64,000 nt of DNA from assembly GCA_033807775.1 (NCBI GenBank), contig CM066315.1, positions 59,860,820-59,924,819 of the forward strand, read 5' to 3'. Positions 1-12,700 of the stretch are shown here, one piece after another. Under the pieces are notes generated by a model, which did no database searches, was not told the origin of the DNA, and saw only the letters and a list, made by a program, of their open reading frames with translations. The DNA is from Saussurea involucrata. Taxonomy: Eukaryota; Streptophyta; Magnoliopsida; Asterales; Asteraceae. Made by a program: the position numbers and the translations under genes. Positions within the stretch are counted from its first letter, which is position 1, and each line of letters begins with the position of its first letter.

Positions 1-750
1 CACGTTTTGCCAATCCTCTAAACAAGCTATCGGCTACCTGTTTACCTGAAAATGTTTTAGTTTTAAAAAGCGAGGGTTAGACCATAGGGTCTAGTGAGTT
101 CCCTCAAAACAAGGCCACACCATAAACAACATCATTAAATAAAATAGCAGCAAGGGATTTTGTACAAATTCATAATGAAGCACACTTACATGATAAGCAC
201 ACCACGACACATGCTAATGGCACACGCTATAGTCACACACACCGTGACAGCGTAATAGGGCACACACCGCCCATATATGAAACGAATTCATATATATATA
301 AATAATATGGGACACACCCCTATTTCACACCATAGCCATAGTACGTCATCCACATTTCATTTAACCACACACACATTCCACTTTGTAATTTAAAATAGTT
401 GATATACATGAGTTGTATATAAGTATAAATCACCACGCATGTACAAGATTTGGGTTTAGAAAGACTCACCTACAGTCCCGCTAGAAGTTCTCACTTGAAA
501 ATGTTTATCCTTTACCCGCACCTTGCTAGATGATTCTACACACAAACTGGAGAATTTCAATCGTCTTCACCCTTGATGAACTTGCACTCACTATCGCACC
601 TCAGTCGCACACACATGTTCTTGAGAGATTTAGAAATTCCTAGGGTTTTACACCCTTTTATATCATCCCACAAGCACACCAAACTTTCTCCTTTTCACGC
701 TTTACATCCCAAAATTACCATTTATTCACAAATAGGACACGGTTATTACA
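1..750 (-). mobile_element. LTR fragment, Ty3/gypsy-like, truncated by window edge
   Basis: This non-coding stretch ends in ...GGTTATTACA at 750, like the right ends of the LTRs at 41495-42987 and 47871-49378. It also carries a phrase resembling theirs (GAGGGTTAGACC then GGTCTAGTGAG, about 70-102). I infer a minus-oriented LTR of a related family whose left part lies outside the window. No TSD can be tested. The short ORF at 573-755 inside it has no recognisable domain. Confidence 0.45.
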
Positions 751-1497
751 TATGAACAACTCTAAAACAAACCATAAAGTCTAAAATCATAGTTGACTCT
801 AAGACCATCCACATGAGGCTTTCAAACCCAATTGCAATTCCTCATTTTGTCAGATGGAGCAAGCCACGTCAATATTGGATTGCAACAATTGTAATCCAAA
901 TTGCAATGCCATGTCATCATCCCACTTTCTTATTTTTTAATTAGTTAAATAAACTAAATTATAAAAACCTAATAAATTGTATATTAAATGGTTATTTAAA
1001 ACAATAAAGTCTATAGATTAATAATATTAATTTATTTTTAATTAAATTAATTATTCTATTTAAAAAATATTCTATTTATGTCTATATGTTATTTTTTATA
1101 TGAAATATATACATTATAATTAAATTAAGTTTAACATCAAATTTTATAATTACTTAAAATTACTATTATACACAATAAAACATACAATAATGATAAAATT
1201 ACATACAATCTAATTTATAAAATTACATATAATCTAATTTATAAAATTACATATAATATAATCTAATACGCACAATTAATAAAATAACAAAAATAAAATT
1301 ACATCTTTATTTGTCTAAAAGTTGACGATTTTTTTATCGTATTAATATAATCTAATACGCACGATTAATAAAATTACATCTTTATTCGAATGAGAGTGGA
1401 CTGGATTGATGGTGTGTTTTGAAACCTCAAGCCTACACTATATATAATGGTAATTAAACCATATGTCACGGGTGAAGAGTAACGTCCACTATACACA

Positions 1498-1610
1498 TCA
1501 CATGTGAACAGTGTCAGACTATCACATGTGAACAGTGTCAGACTATCACGGGTGAACAGTGCCAACTATCACATGTGAACAGTGTCAGACATCACATGTG
1601 AACAGTGTCA
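1498..1610. repeat. Minisatellite, about 23 bp unit, 5 copies
   Basis: Tandem copies of TCACATGTGAACAGTGTCAG with 2-4 bp spacers, inside the 5' non-coding part of the Harbinger element. Each unit carries the palindrome TCACATGTGA; one copy is degenerate (TCACGGGTGA). Subterminal arrays can be transposase-binding sites in DNA transposons, but here that is only inference. Confidence 0.85.
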
Positions 1611-1692
1611 TATATGTGTTTAATAATGTAATAATTTTATATAAATACAACTAGATGTGAGCCTATTAACCATGACACTTTGTTTTTTAAAA

Positions 1693-2636
1693 ATGTCTGA
1701 ATCTGAGAGTGATTCTTCTTCATCTTCTTCGTCTTCAACATCAGAAAAATTTGTTCAATGACTTGTTGATGATTCTTCCTCCAAACTTACTACCCAATAT
1801 GTTGCCTTACAAAAACAACAAATAGTAGATGCAACTTTTTCATCAAAACGTAAAAAGAAGAAAAGAAGAAATATAGAAAGAAATCGTGAAGATGGAGATC
1901 GACGACTATATGAAGACTATTTTTCTGAGAACTCGACATATAATGACGATATACTTCGACATAGATTTCGAATGCGGAGAGGAGACCATTATTTTTTCAC
2001 ATAGTTGAAGGTGTGAAGAATCAGGATCGATACTTTGAAAGTGGTATCGATTGTACTGGTAGATCAAATTTATCATCTCTTCAGAAGTGTACTGCTGCGA
2101 TACGAATGTTAGCATATGGTGTACCCGCAGATGTCGTTGATGAATATTTACTAATTGGTGAAACCACAACAATAAAATGTGTTAAGAAGTTTGTTCGAGC
2201 TATTATTGCAGTGTTTGGGGACGAGTATTTACGAAGACCAAATGTCGCTGACCTTCAACGATTACTTTATATTGGGCACCAACGCGGTTTTCCAGGTATG
2301 TTAGGAAGTATCGATTGTATGCATTGGGAGTGGAAAAATTGTCCTGTGGCATGGCACAAACAATATGCTAGAGGGGATCATAAAACTCCAACAATTATGT
2401 TAGAAGCAGTTGCTTCACAAGATTTGTGGATATGGCATGCTTTTTTTGGGCTTCCAGGTACATTAAATGATATGAACGTGCTAGATCGTTCTCCTATCTT
2501 CCATGAGGTCTTAGAAGGGAAAGTACCAGAGGTTAACTTCTCTGTTAATGGTAACAACTATAATTTAGGATACTACCTTCCAGATGGAATCTACCCTAAC
2601 TGGGCTACTTTTGTGAAGTCCATCCCATTACCCCAA
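1693..2636 (+). pseudogene. PIF/Harbinger DDE transposase, N-terminal and core part (broken)
   Basis: The product would be the nuclease that excises and inserts PIF/Harbinger elements. The probable ATG at 1693 opens a Ser-rich start, but a TGA at 1759-1761 interrupts it. A Lys/Arg stretch and a segment with YFSEN and RFRMRRG follow. The frame then changes near 1996-2010. From 2013 the frame stays open through CTAAIRMLAYGVPADVVDEY, the first catalytic Asp (GSIDCMHWEW) and the second (GTLNDMNVLD), as in the plant transposase family PF04827. It stops being transposase at 2637, where an LTR element begins, and the catalytic Glu part resumes 9 kb away at 11652. With one nonsense codon, two frameshifts and a 9 kb insertion, the gene cannot make active enzyme. 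Confidence 0.9.
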
Positions 2637-5339
2637 TGTAACACCCTCGAATTGGGAAAGAGCAACTAAATAAAAATTTCGATAATGCATCCGAAATAAT
2701 AGGATTTCTTCATATAATCCAATAGGTGAAATACCTTAAATTAAAATCTATGATTAACCTCAAACAATATATAATTCAAGTCTTATTACAAAGACTAAAT
2801 GCACATCGGGTGTTACTTAACCCAAGTACAAATTGCTATTTCCAAAGATAAATGCGGAAGACATCACTTAACCAATTCACCTCTCGAGCACATTTCTAGC
2901 ACACAACCTCTCGTAGTGTCACTAGAACTACTCCCAACCTGAACCTGTTGCACATGTCGACAAATAAAAAGGGTTAGGCTAACGCCTAGTGAGTTCAAGA
3001 GTTTATAGCATGATTTAAATAATTCTTTAAATGAAAGTTTGCGACATAGATTATGATTTCTAAAAGAGTTTACAAAAAGGATATAAGCGACTCATTTTCC
3101 AACGCATCCAAAGTCTATGAGAAAAGTTCCCAAAAGGTATAAAGCGTTTTCCAAAATGAATTCCAATCCAAACTCACTCAACACGTGAATAAATCTATAT
3201 TATGCAAAACCTTCAAATACGGTTGACGACAAAATACTCAACCCATAAATCATGGAGGAACAATCCATTTAAATATAATACTTCATCGAAAACATGATAC
3301 AAACCAATACTCATGCGAACGTAGAATGTAATGAAGTCCAAATACCATAAATATGGAAATGACCTGTTTCATTTAAACTTTAATATACATGGAGGGGAAT
3401 CCAATATTAAAGTCATCAAATTTGCAGTCAATCGTATAAGACCAACGATAATAAAACATGGACAGACCAACGATAATAAAACATGGACAGACCAACGATA
3501 ATAAAACATGGACATTATAAAATCCCAAGTAAGGTTGGTCGGCGACGGGGGAGACCCGTATCCATTGAGAGTAGAGGAACACAAAAGTATGTCACTCAAA
3601 CAACGTTAATTGTACGACACTTCACTGCATAAAAGCTCAAGTGTCCTATACGACGCCTTTCAAGACACACCCAAAGAGACAACCGACCTTAGCGGAATAT
3701 TACTCAGAATACCACCAAAGGCTCGGCACAAGCGGGGATACAACCAAGGCATTGCCCCGACATGGCGAAGGTCATAAACGCCCGTCAATCAACCTGACAG
3801 CTCAATCGGACTCAGCCCTCCTAGTGTACCCTTGAAAAGTAAAGGTCATAAAACATGGGGCCTGGTCAAATCCCGCTACACCCAGTAGACCATCAAATAA
3901 AGACTGACTTGCGTGCTTATGGATCCAATACAACACAATCTATAATAATATGCCCATCCTGGAATGACTAACGCACCCGAGCATGTAAGTATCAATAATA
4001 TGCAATAAAATGCATCAAGTTGCAATAAATGCAAACCATAGATAAGACTCCATATTGAGCCATCAAAATCGGACAAAATGCCCCCAAGACTTCCTTAAAG
4101 TCAAAACCGAGCAAAATGCTCAAAACTCATTAGACCCATAAGTAACAGTCCTCATAGCATAAAATGCATTTAAACATCGTTTTGGTAACAAGTACACAAA
4201 ATCATCATTAACCCAAAACTCGACACTGGTTAAACAAAGGGTTTTCCCAAATGGACTCATACCCTTAAAATTCTCAAATGACTCATGACACTAAATTGTG
4301 CATTTCCCAAATGGTTTATAAAATCAATTACACTAACATGATTAAACCATTGAATAAACTCCATTTTGAGCAATAAATCTTTTAAGGACATATTTATGAT
4401 TTCTACACATCAAAATATCCAAAAATCCCAAATATGGGTGTTTTACAACACTTGTGAAGTTAAACACTTCAAAAGGGGTTAAACCCATCAAATAACTTAA
4501 TAGATGATAATTTCAAGTAAAACACACAAGTACTTGGAAAATAACATTTTTGGCATGTACAAAGTTTTCACAAATCAACTTGAACTCACCTTGCTAGATT
4601 TAGGCTAAATCTAGATTATCCCCAAATGTAAGCTTTCTTAAAGAAACTTGAACCTTCAAGTCAAATCTTCCAAAAACCTAGATCCATAAGTTTGTAACCA
4701 TAAATATTCACATCCAACCATAAAAAATCATTCCCCTACCATTTTACATCAAGACCTCAACTCACACCAAAACCCTATTTTCATGGGTGAAGAAGAAGAA
4801 GAAGATTACCTTAACCAAACATCACCAAAATCACCCAATAATATCCCAAAATGGAAGAGAAAGTGAAAACAACAACAATCTAGCTTTTGGGTAGGGAGAG
4901 ATTACCTTCACCACTTGAATCCTCCAAATAAAAGATCCTAGTCTCCACAAAAGCTTCAAGCTTCCATATCTTCAACAATGGTGGAAGTGGGTTTGATATG
5001 AGTGGGGAAGATGAAGAGGAGAAGGAAGAATTTAGGGTTTTCTTGGGAGAGAATCGGTTTAGAGAGAGAGAGAGAGGAACTGATTTGGGTTGGGGATGAA
5101 ATGAGGGATGTGAGAAAGAGAAGTCTTAAAAAGGAAACCAAAATATCTCATCAGGGCCATCTCGGACGTTCGGCTTAGACACCATGCGGACGTCCGTCCT
5201 AGCCCTGGCCGGAACTCCAATTCTCTTTGTTGCTTCCGCGGACGACACGCGGACTTCCGCGCTACGCGTACGTCTGACCTTGCGCCCATGCGGACGTCCG
5301 CAAGTCCAATTCCCGTTTTTCAATTTTCGGGGTGTTACA
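2637..5339 (-). repeat. Left (3') LTR of the LARD-like element
   Basis: 2703 bp, similar along its length to 9069-11646. It carries three copies of a 25-bp unit (AGACCAACGATAATAAAACA then TGGAC) at 3439-3513 where the other LTR has one. It also keeps about 60 bp near 2950-3010 that the other LTR lacks. Near its right end it has GC-rich reiterations of CGGACGTCCG-like sequence (5160-5305), unlike the AT-rich rest. Confidence 0.88.
3439..3513. repeat. 25-bp unit in triplicate inside the LTR
   Basis: Three perfect consecutive 25-bp copies starting AGACCAACGATAATAAAACA. The partner LTR has a single copy near 9816-9840, so the expansion or contraction happened after insertion of the element. Confidence 0.9.
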
Positions 5340-8300
5340 ATCCTCCCAACCTTAGAATGATTTCGTCCTCGAAATCTAGATCCTTTACAACCAAAGGCTA
5401 ACCAACTCAACGCCGACCATGTTCCATCAGCTTCCAACTGGAATCTAGATTCCCCCACATAGACCGCTATGACAAACCTCAAGCAAACTCTTACCAACAA
5501 TGTCCTCTCAGGTACACTGTACTTATGTCCAGGTGAACGCTCCATCCACTAGAGTGACTCCTAATTAGACAACTTCGGTTGTCTCCCAACCTTAGATGTT
5601 CCATACTTCCCTGATTGCGGGTCCAGACTGTAAATCAAACCAAAGGTTTGATCAATACCGAAACCAACCGAATCTCCAATTCCGATTGTTCCTACTGCTG
5701 ACTGTCGTTTAATTCTAACGAGCCCTAATAGACTCCAAGACCTGCGGTCATCACTGACCCATCGATTATACGACTCCAAGAATCCGTCCAACATTGATCA
5801 TCAACAGACAGGTTCTTTTACCATATGAGAAAGTCATCCCACCAAATCTACTCGTCACAATTGAGCATCTTAAGATTACTACAACCGTTATCATTGTTTC
5901 TTTAAAATCAGACTACAACCCTCCGAATATACTAACGGTTCATGGCCTCGAACCCAAAAGGTTGACACCTGGTATACCACCAAGCTTTGAATTTCAATAG
6001 AACTCCACTCACGAGTCCCTTCGCCGAGTATCCCCAAAACTAAGGTTATCAGCACGGTGTCGGTGTCTAAAGGGTTTCTTATGCGAAAATTGACCAAGTC
6101 CCATAACGAGGTCGCCGACAAGAACGGTTACCACTAACCTCAAAATTCGATACCACGAATCTAACCCTTTAGTGACAACAAGTACATCGACTCTACCACC
6201 GATACCATCCGGCCTATAACACCATCACGCGTCGAAACACCCAACTTTTCATAGTCGAAGTTCTACACACACTTACTCTTAACCGGGGTTACTTAACCTT
6301 TCCAAGGTCCTAATGAGTTCAAGGTTCTAAAGTGAATTATTTAACAAATATGGCAAACAAAATTTTTTTATAGAAATTTTCAACACAAAGATTTTCATAT
6401 CAAATTACCCATACGCATAAAAACTACTGCTATCAATTCGGTAGTTGCGCAAAATGGACACGCTCGTCCCACATATGAAAATCATGTTGAAAACTATTTC
6501 ATCGTAGTTTAGATTATTAACAAACGCAAAAGCGTAATAAACAACTTCTTTGAAATGAACCGCTACGGTCCTAGTATGGATTGATTCATGTCATGTACGT
6601 AAAGTAACTGCCTACTTTAAATAGCGTGCAACAAAAAGGTTTGCACGTACTTCAAAAGAAGTTTGAACGATATTCGACTCCAAAATTCCTTTTTAACCAT
6701 AAAATGGCATGGAACAAGGTTCACCAACAAAGTTTGCGCACGTCAATTTATTTCACAAAACGGTGAAACGAATCATAAGTACACTTTGGTCAAAACATAA
6801 AATGACTTGTGTCAGTTCCAAGTTTAAAAACAAAATTAATACGTTTTCATCATTTGAAGATATCGACTAAAACATCATGAGGGAATCTCAAATTGGAGTA
6901 TGCATGCAAGCTTGTAACACTTCCTAGTAGTTTTTTTTCTTGAAATGAAATAACATGCATCAGATGGTTCATACGAAATTTCAAAGGATGAAATTCTTTA
7001 AATCAATTTCAAAATTTTCCCATTTGGTCACATAATGACGCATGAGTAAAACCTCTTTGACAAGACTCCCACACATTAGTGTGTTTTCTCAAAACTTAGG
7101 AGAATACTAGGTGCTTGTAAATGGTGGACACCAAAAAGGGTTTAAATCAACTTCCAACTTCGAATCATACAAACAGTGTGCATTAATGTTCCAAAAACTT
7201 AAATAATTCTACGCACTCTAGGTTAAGACAATTAATTTTTCAAAATCCCCATCACGGAGCATTTACACTAAAATGTCTTTTCACTCGCAATACCAAACGT
7301 CAAAATGTCGTTGCTTAAAAAATATTCAAATATACACCTTTTCTCTAAAACCAAAAGGTTTACAATTTTCTAAAATGTTCATCAAACCAAAATTAACTGA
7401 ATGTCAACGACTCACACATTCATGTTTTCAAAATATACCGTATCGTAAACCATGCATGATCCCCACAACACTAAAGCATACTTTGACCAAATGACCTTCA
7501 TTTGTGCAATGAGTTAATAAAACATTTTCATTCACGATCCATTTACCAAAATGTCGAGAAGTAATGGTTACCAAGCTATGCATACCCCTAGGTCGATATA
7601 ATGCATTTGCATGAAATGATAATAAAATAATCAATTAACCGAAAGCGAAATAAGCAAATTGTTATGAAATGCTATCAAGATGTTCTTTCATGCATTACTT
7701 ACGTCACGTATAAATCAATCCATACACTGAACAAGTTGCAACAAAATGTGCTAACACAAATCTTTGAAAGAGAAATTACGCGACACCAAAGTTCCAAAAC
7801 TCATCCCTTTTGGTCGTCTTATGGCATAAAATAATATTTCTCAACAAAACCCGAGTGGGACAAAATGCCCAACACAACTCATAAATTGCCACATAATAAA
7901 TGGAGTATGCACATTATGAAAATTGCACTCACGCGACACAAAACGTCGTAAGACCAAAACTCTATGAAACTCAATGGGGCTCAATGACCTCAAGTCAACA
8001 AAATGGCACCAAACCTTTCACTCCCAAAATCGAATTGCAATAAGCAAAATCATGACTAAAACGTCAAAGTTCTAAAAATTCCCTTTTTATTGTAACATCA
8101 ATTAAACAACATTGTTCAACAACTCGCATTAAATAAATTCTCCAAAATAGCATTATATAGACATAATGGAAGATAACGGTCCGTCCAAACCTTAACATAT
8201 GTGGAGGAGATCCAATGTTAAAGTCATAAGTCGTAGTTATTTGCCCAACATCTTAAACATCATTAAAATATGGATATCACTGTATCCGAAAGTAACGTTG

Positions 8301-9068
8301 GACAACAACAAAATAAAACATGTCTCGGCGGAGTTTGAAACTCCCGCAATAAAATAATTTCATGCATGTTCAAAACCATGATTTAAAATCTTGTGTGTGT
8401 TAAACGTTTTCCGAGATTTTGTAACACAATCCATATAAGGATTTGAAACACAAGAAATAACTGATGCAGTTTATTTGAAAAATAAATTTTGTGCATAACT
8501 TAGTCGGAACTCAACGTGTCAAACCATACTCCTCCAAATCCCTCCGGTCATACTATCGTCATTCGGATGCTCAAACCTCTTAAGGCAAAGTTGGGAATTA
8601 CATCGATTAACCTTACGATTTCTCCTCGAATCAAAGTCGATTCAATAAGTTTATGGTTCTAATCCAACCATCAATTCGACCCGAACGGTCCACTTAAAGC
8701 CATTATCATGCTTATTGTCACCCTAAGTGACTAATACTGAAATCGTTAATCTTTTCCAACGACTACTCGCTTAGAAACTCCTTCACTACCCCAACGGTCA
8801 TCACAGTAAAATAGTTCAAGTATGCACATGTAACTAGTAGGTTCACCATGACACTGGCTAGGTGTAATTATGAACGTACCGTACATGATTATCCTTGCTA
8901 CTCTCGACGTGATTCTCGTTTCTAGTGACTCCATCGACCTCAAAACATCCTATCTTAGGGTGCCTAATGGTGAAATTTCACTCTCATTTACTTAAAAGAA
9001 CGTTAGTTTGAGTCTAGGTATCCACAATCAACACCTAATTCTCTCAAACTTATGCTCTGATACCAACT
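5340..9068 (-). other. Non-coding internal region of the LARD-like element
   Basis: About 3.7 kb with no ORF that resembles a protein; the few ORFs of 60-139 codons look random. At the left edge the minus strand is purine-rich (AAGGTTGGGAGGAT), the likely polypurine tract next to the 3' LTR. At the right edge is the primer binding site. Confidence 0.75.
9054..9065 (-). promoter_or_regulatory. Primer binding site (initiator tRNA-Met)
   Basis: Minus strand TGGTATCAGAGC, 3 nt from the LTR edge at 9069. This is the standard plant LTR-retrotransposon primer site and fixes the orientation of the element. Confidence 0.88.
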
Positions 9069-11646
9069 TGTAACACCCTCGAATTGGGAAAGAGCAACTA
9101 AATAAAAATTTCGATAAAACATCCGAAATAATAGGATTTCTTCCTATAATCCAATAGGTGAAATACCTCAAATTAAAATCTATGATTAAACTCAAACAAT
9201 ATATAATTCAAGTCTTATTACAAAGACTAAATTCACATCGGGTGTTACTTAACCCAAGTACAAATTGCTAGTCCCAAAGATAAATGCGGAAGACATCACT
9301 TAACCAATTCACCTCTCGAGCACATTTCTAGCACACAACCTCGTGCAGTGTCAATAGAACTACTCCCAACTTGAACCTGTTGTAGCATAATTTAAATAAT
9401 TCTTTAAATGAAAGTTTGCGACATAGATTATGATTTCTAAAAGAGTTTACAAAAAGGATATAAACGACTCATTTTCCAACGCACCCAAAGTCTATGAGAA
9501 AAGTTCCCAAAAGGTATAAAGCGTTTTCCAAAATGAATTCCAATCCAAACTCACTCAACACGTGAATACATCTATATTATGCAAAACCTTCAAATACGGT
9601 TGACGACAAAATACTCAACCCATAAATCGTGGAGGAACAATCCATTTAAATATAATACTTCATCGAAAACATGATACAAGCCAATACTCACGCGAACGTA
9701 GAATGTAATGAAGTCCAAATACCATAAATATGGAATGACCTACTTCATTTAAACTTTAATATATATGGAGGGGAATCCAATATTAAAGTCATCAAATTTG
9801 CAGTCAATCGTATAAGACCAACGATAATAAAACATGGACATTATAAAATCCCAAGTAAGGTTGGCCGGCGACGAGGGAGACCCGTATCCATTGAGAGTGG
9901 AGGAACACAAAAGTATGTCACTCAAACAACGTTAATCGTACGACACTTCACTGCATAAAAGCCCAAGTGTCCCATACGACGCCTTTTAAGACACACCGAA
10001 ATAGACAACTGACCTTAGCGGAATATTACTCAGAATACCACCAAAGGCTCGGAACATGCGGGGATACAACCATGGCATTGCCCCGACACGGCGAAGGTCA
10101 TAAATGCCCGTCAATCAACCTGACAGCTCAATCGGACTCAACCCTCCTAGTGTACCCTTGAAAAGTAAAGGTCATAAAACATGGGGCACAGTCAAATCCC
10201 CCGACACCCAGTAGACCATCAAATAAAGACCGACTTACGTGCCTATGGATCCAATACAACACAGTCTATAATAATATGCCCATCCTGGAATGACTAACGC
10301 ACCCGAGCATGTAAGTATCAATAATATGCAATAAAATGCATCAAGTTGCAATAAATGCAAACCATAGATAATACTCCATATTGAGCCATCAAAATCGGAC
10401 AAAATGCCCCCAAGACTTCCTTAAAGTCAAAACCGAGCAAACTGCTCAAAACTCATTAGACCCATAAATAACGGTCATCATAGCATAAAGTGCATTTAAA
10501 CATCGTTTAGGTAACAAGTACCACAAAATCATCATTAACCCAAAACTCGACACGGGTTAAACAAAGGGTTTTCACAAATGGACTCATACCCTTATAATTC
10601 TCAAATGACTCATGACACTAAATTGTGCATTTCCCAAATGGTTTATAAAATCAATTACACTAACATGATTAAGCCATTGAATAGACTCCATTTTGAGCAA
10701 TAAATCTTTTAAGGACATATTTATGATTTCTACACATCAAAATATCAAAAAATCCCAAATATAGGTGTTTTACAACATTTGTGAAGTTAAACACTTCAAA
10801 AGGGGTTAAACCCATCAAATAACTTAATAGTTGATAATTTCAAGTAAAACACACAAGTACTTGGAAAATAACATTTTTGGCATGTACAAAGTTTTCACAA
10901 ATCAACTTGAACTCACCTTGCTAGATTTTCCCCAAATGTAAGCTCTCTTGAAGAAACTTGAACCTTTAAGCCAAATCTTCAAAAAAAACCTAGATCCATA
11001 AGTTTCCAACCATAAATATTCACATCCAACCATAAAGAGTCATTCCCCTACCATTTTACATCAAGACCTCAACTCACACCAAACCCCTAATTTTCATGGG
11101 TGAAGAAGAAGAAGATTAACTTAACCAAACATCACCAAAATCACCCAATAATATCCCAAAATAGAAGAGAAAGTGAAAACAACAACAATCTAGCTTTTGG
11201 GTAGGGAGAGATTACCTTCACCACTTGAATCCTCCAAATAAAAGCTCCTAGTCTCCACAAAAGCTCCAAGCTTCCATATCTTCAACAATGGTAGAAGTAG
11301 GTTTGATTTGAGTGGGGAAGATGAAGAGGAGAGGGAAGGATTTAGGGTTTTCTTGGGAGAGAATCAGTTTAGAGAGAGAGGAACTGATTTGGGTTGGGGA
11401 TGAAATGAGGGATGTGAGAGAGAGAAGTCTTAAAAAGGAAACCAAAATATCTCATCAGGGCCATCGCGGACGTCCGACCTTGCCTGGCCGAAACCCCAAT
11501 TCTCTCTGTTGCTTCCGCGGACGACACACGGAATTCCGCGCTACGTGGACGACACGTGGACTTCCGCGCTACACGGACGTCCGACCTTGCGCCCATGCGG
11601 ACGTCCGCAAGTCCAATTCCCGTTTTTCGATTTTCGGTGTGTTACA
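9069..11646 (-). repeat. Right (5') LTR of the LARD-like element
   Basis: 2578 bp, the partner of 2637-5339, starting TGTAACACC and ending GTGTTACA. It lacks about 60 bp present in the other LTR and has one instead of three copies of the 25-bp unit. The GC-rich CGGACGTCCG-type reiterations recur at 11460-11610. Confidence 0.88.
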
Positions 11647-11651
11647 CCCAA

Positions 11652-12053
11652 AGTCAAAAACATCAACCATTTGCAAAAAAAACAAGAATCAACTAGGACA
11701 GATGTAGAAAGAGCGTTTGGTGTGTTACAATCACGGTTTGCTATAGTTAGAGGTCCATCGCGCATGTGGTTCAAGAAAATAATCGGTGAAATACTACGAG
11801 CTTGCGTAATAATGCACAACATGATCGTGGAAGATGAACGAGACTCGTATATTCGTCAATTTGATTTTACAGATGATGCTAATTTTAGTATATCTATGCC
11901 TCAAGTTTCTCGAAATCATCTTCCTGACTCCTGTATGAAAATTATCTTCAAAGTCATGCAATGATACGTAACAGGTTTCATAACAATCAACTACAAGCAG
12001 ACTTGGTTGAAGAGATTTGGAGTCGATTTGCAGGAGAAGAAAACAATGATTAA
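11652..12053 (+). pseudogene. PIF/Harbinger transposase, C-terminal part
   Basis: Continues the transposase directly after the LTR element and its TSD. The segment DVERAFGVLQSRFAIV contains the catalytic Glu, followed by the conserved ACVIMHNMIVEDERD. A frame change near 11940-11960 shifts to the last segment (NNQLQADLVEEIWSRF), which stops at TAA 12051-12053. A longer ORF starting at 11509 reads through the end of the inserted LTR and is an insertion artefact. Confidence 0.88.
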
Positions 12054-12504
12054 TGTAATATTTTATTTCTATCTATATGTAATCTTTTTAATTCAATAAA
12101 TGTTGTGTTTTGATATAATTTAATAAATTATATATTAAATTAAAACAATGATAGAAAATAAACAAAATGATTGTATTGTATTATTATATAATATATTAAT
12201 CGTTTATTTGAAGTTAATGTTTATATTTTAATTAACATTAAATTAAAATAAGAGTAAACTACAAATTTCGTCCCTCGTGTTTACCAAAACCTTTGAAAGT
12301 GGTCCCCAAAATTCAAAAACGGCAAGTATAGTCATTGGTGTCTTGAAATCGCTTTGAAAGTGGTCCCTGCTCACTAACTCTGTTAAAAAACTCAATTAAG
12401 TGAAGGGGACTTTTGTCTTTTTACATTTTTTTGTCTTTTTCTATTAAAATAAAATAAAAATAAAATATTTTATATTTTATATATTTATATTATATATATA
12501 TATA

Positions 12505-12700
12505 CACAGTGGTCTTCTCCGGTGGTCTTCTCCACCACAATCACCACCATAACCACCGCCACAATCACCATCATCATCACCGGTGGTCTTCTCCACCACC
12601 ATCACCACCATAACCGGTGGTCTTCTCCACCACCATCACCGCCATAACCACAACCACAATCACCGGCCACCACCACCAATTTCCTCCGGTGGTCTTCTTC
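12505..12700. repeat. CCACCA / GGTGGTCTTCTCC minisatellite
   Basis: Imperfect reiterations of GGTGGTCTTCTCCACCACCA and ATCACCACCATAACC inside the MULE. No coding frame with a recognisable product is evident. Confidence 0.75.

Larger units (their letters stand above)
2637..11646 (-). mobile_element. Non-autonomous LTR retrotransposon (LARD-like)
   Basis: Two long LTRs (2637-5339 and 9069-11646) begin TGTAACACC and end TGTTACA in plus orientation. The 5-bp TSD CCCAA is exact at 2632-2636 and 11647-11651. The minus-strand sequence TGGTATCAGAGC next to the right LTR matches the initiator-tRNA-Met primer site, so the element reads on the minus strand and the right LTR is its 5' LTR. The 3.7 kb between the LTRs has no gag, protease, RT or integrase. 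LTRs of about 2.7 kb around a non-coding core fit a large retrotransposon derivative that needs enzymes from another element. It landed inside the Harbinger transposase gene. Confidence 0.88.

Noticed and set aside
1498..1610. CRISPR-like regular repeats
   Set aside because: Contiguous tandem units without spacers, in a plant transposon.
5126..5545. 139-codon minus ORF at the left LTR edge
   Set aside because: Arg-rich translation of the GC-rich LTR reiterations; not present intact at the partner LTR.
11312..11707. 131-codon ORF spanning the right LTR end
   Set aside because: Reads through the LTR into Harbinger DNA in the wrong frame; no domain.
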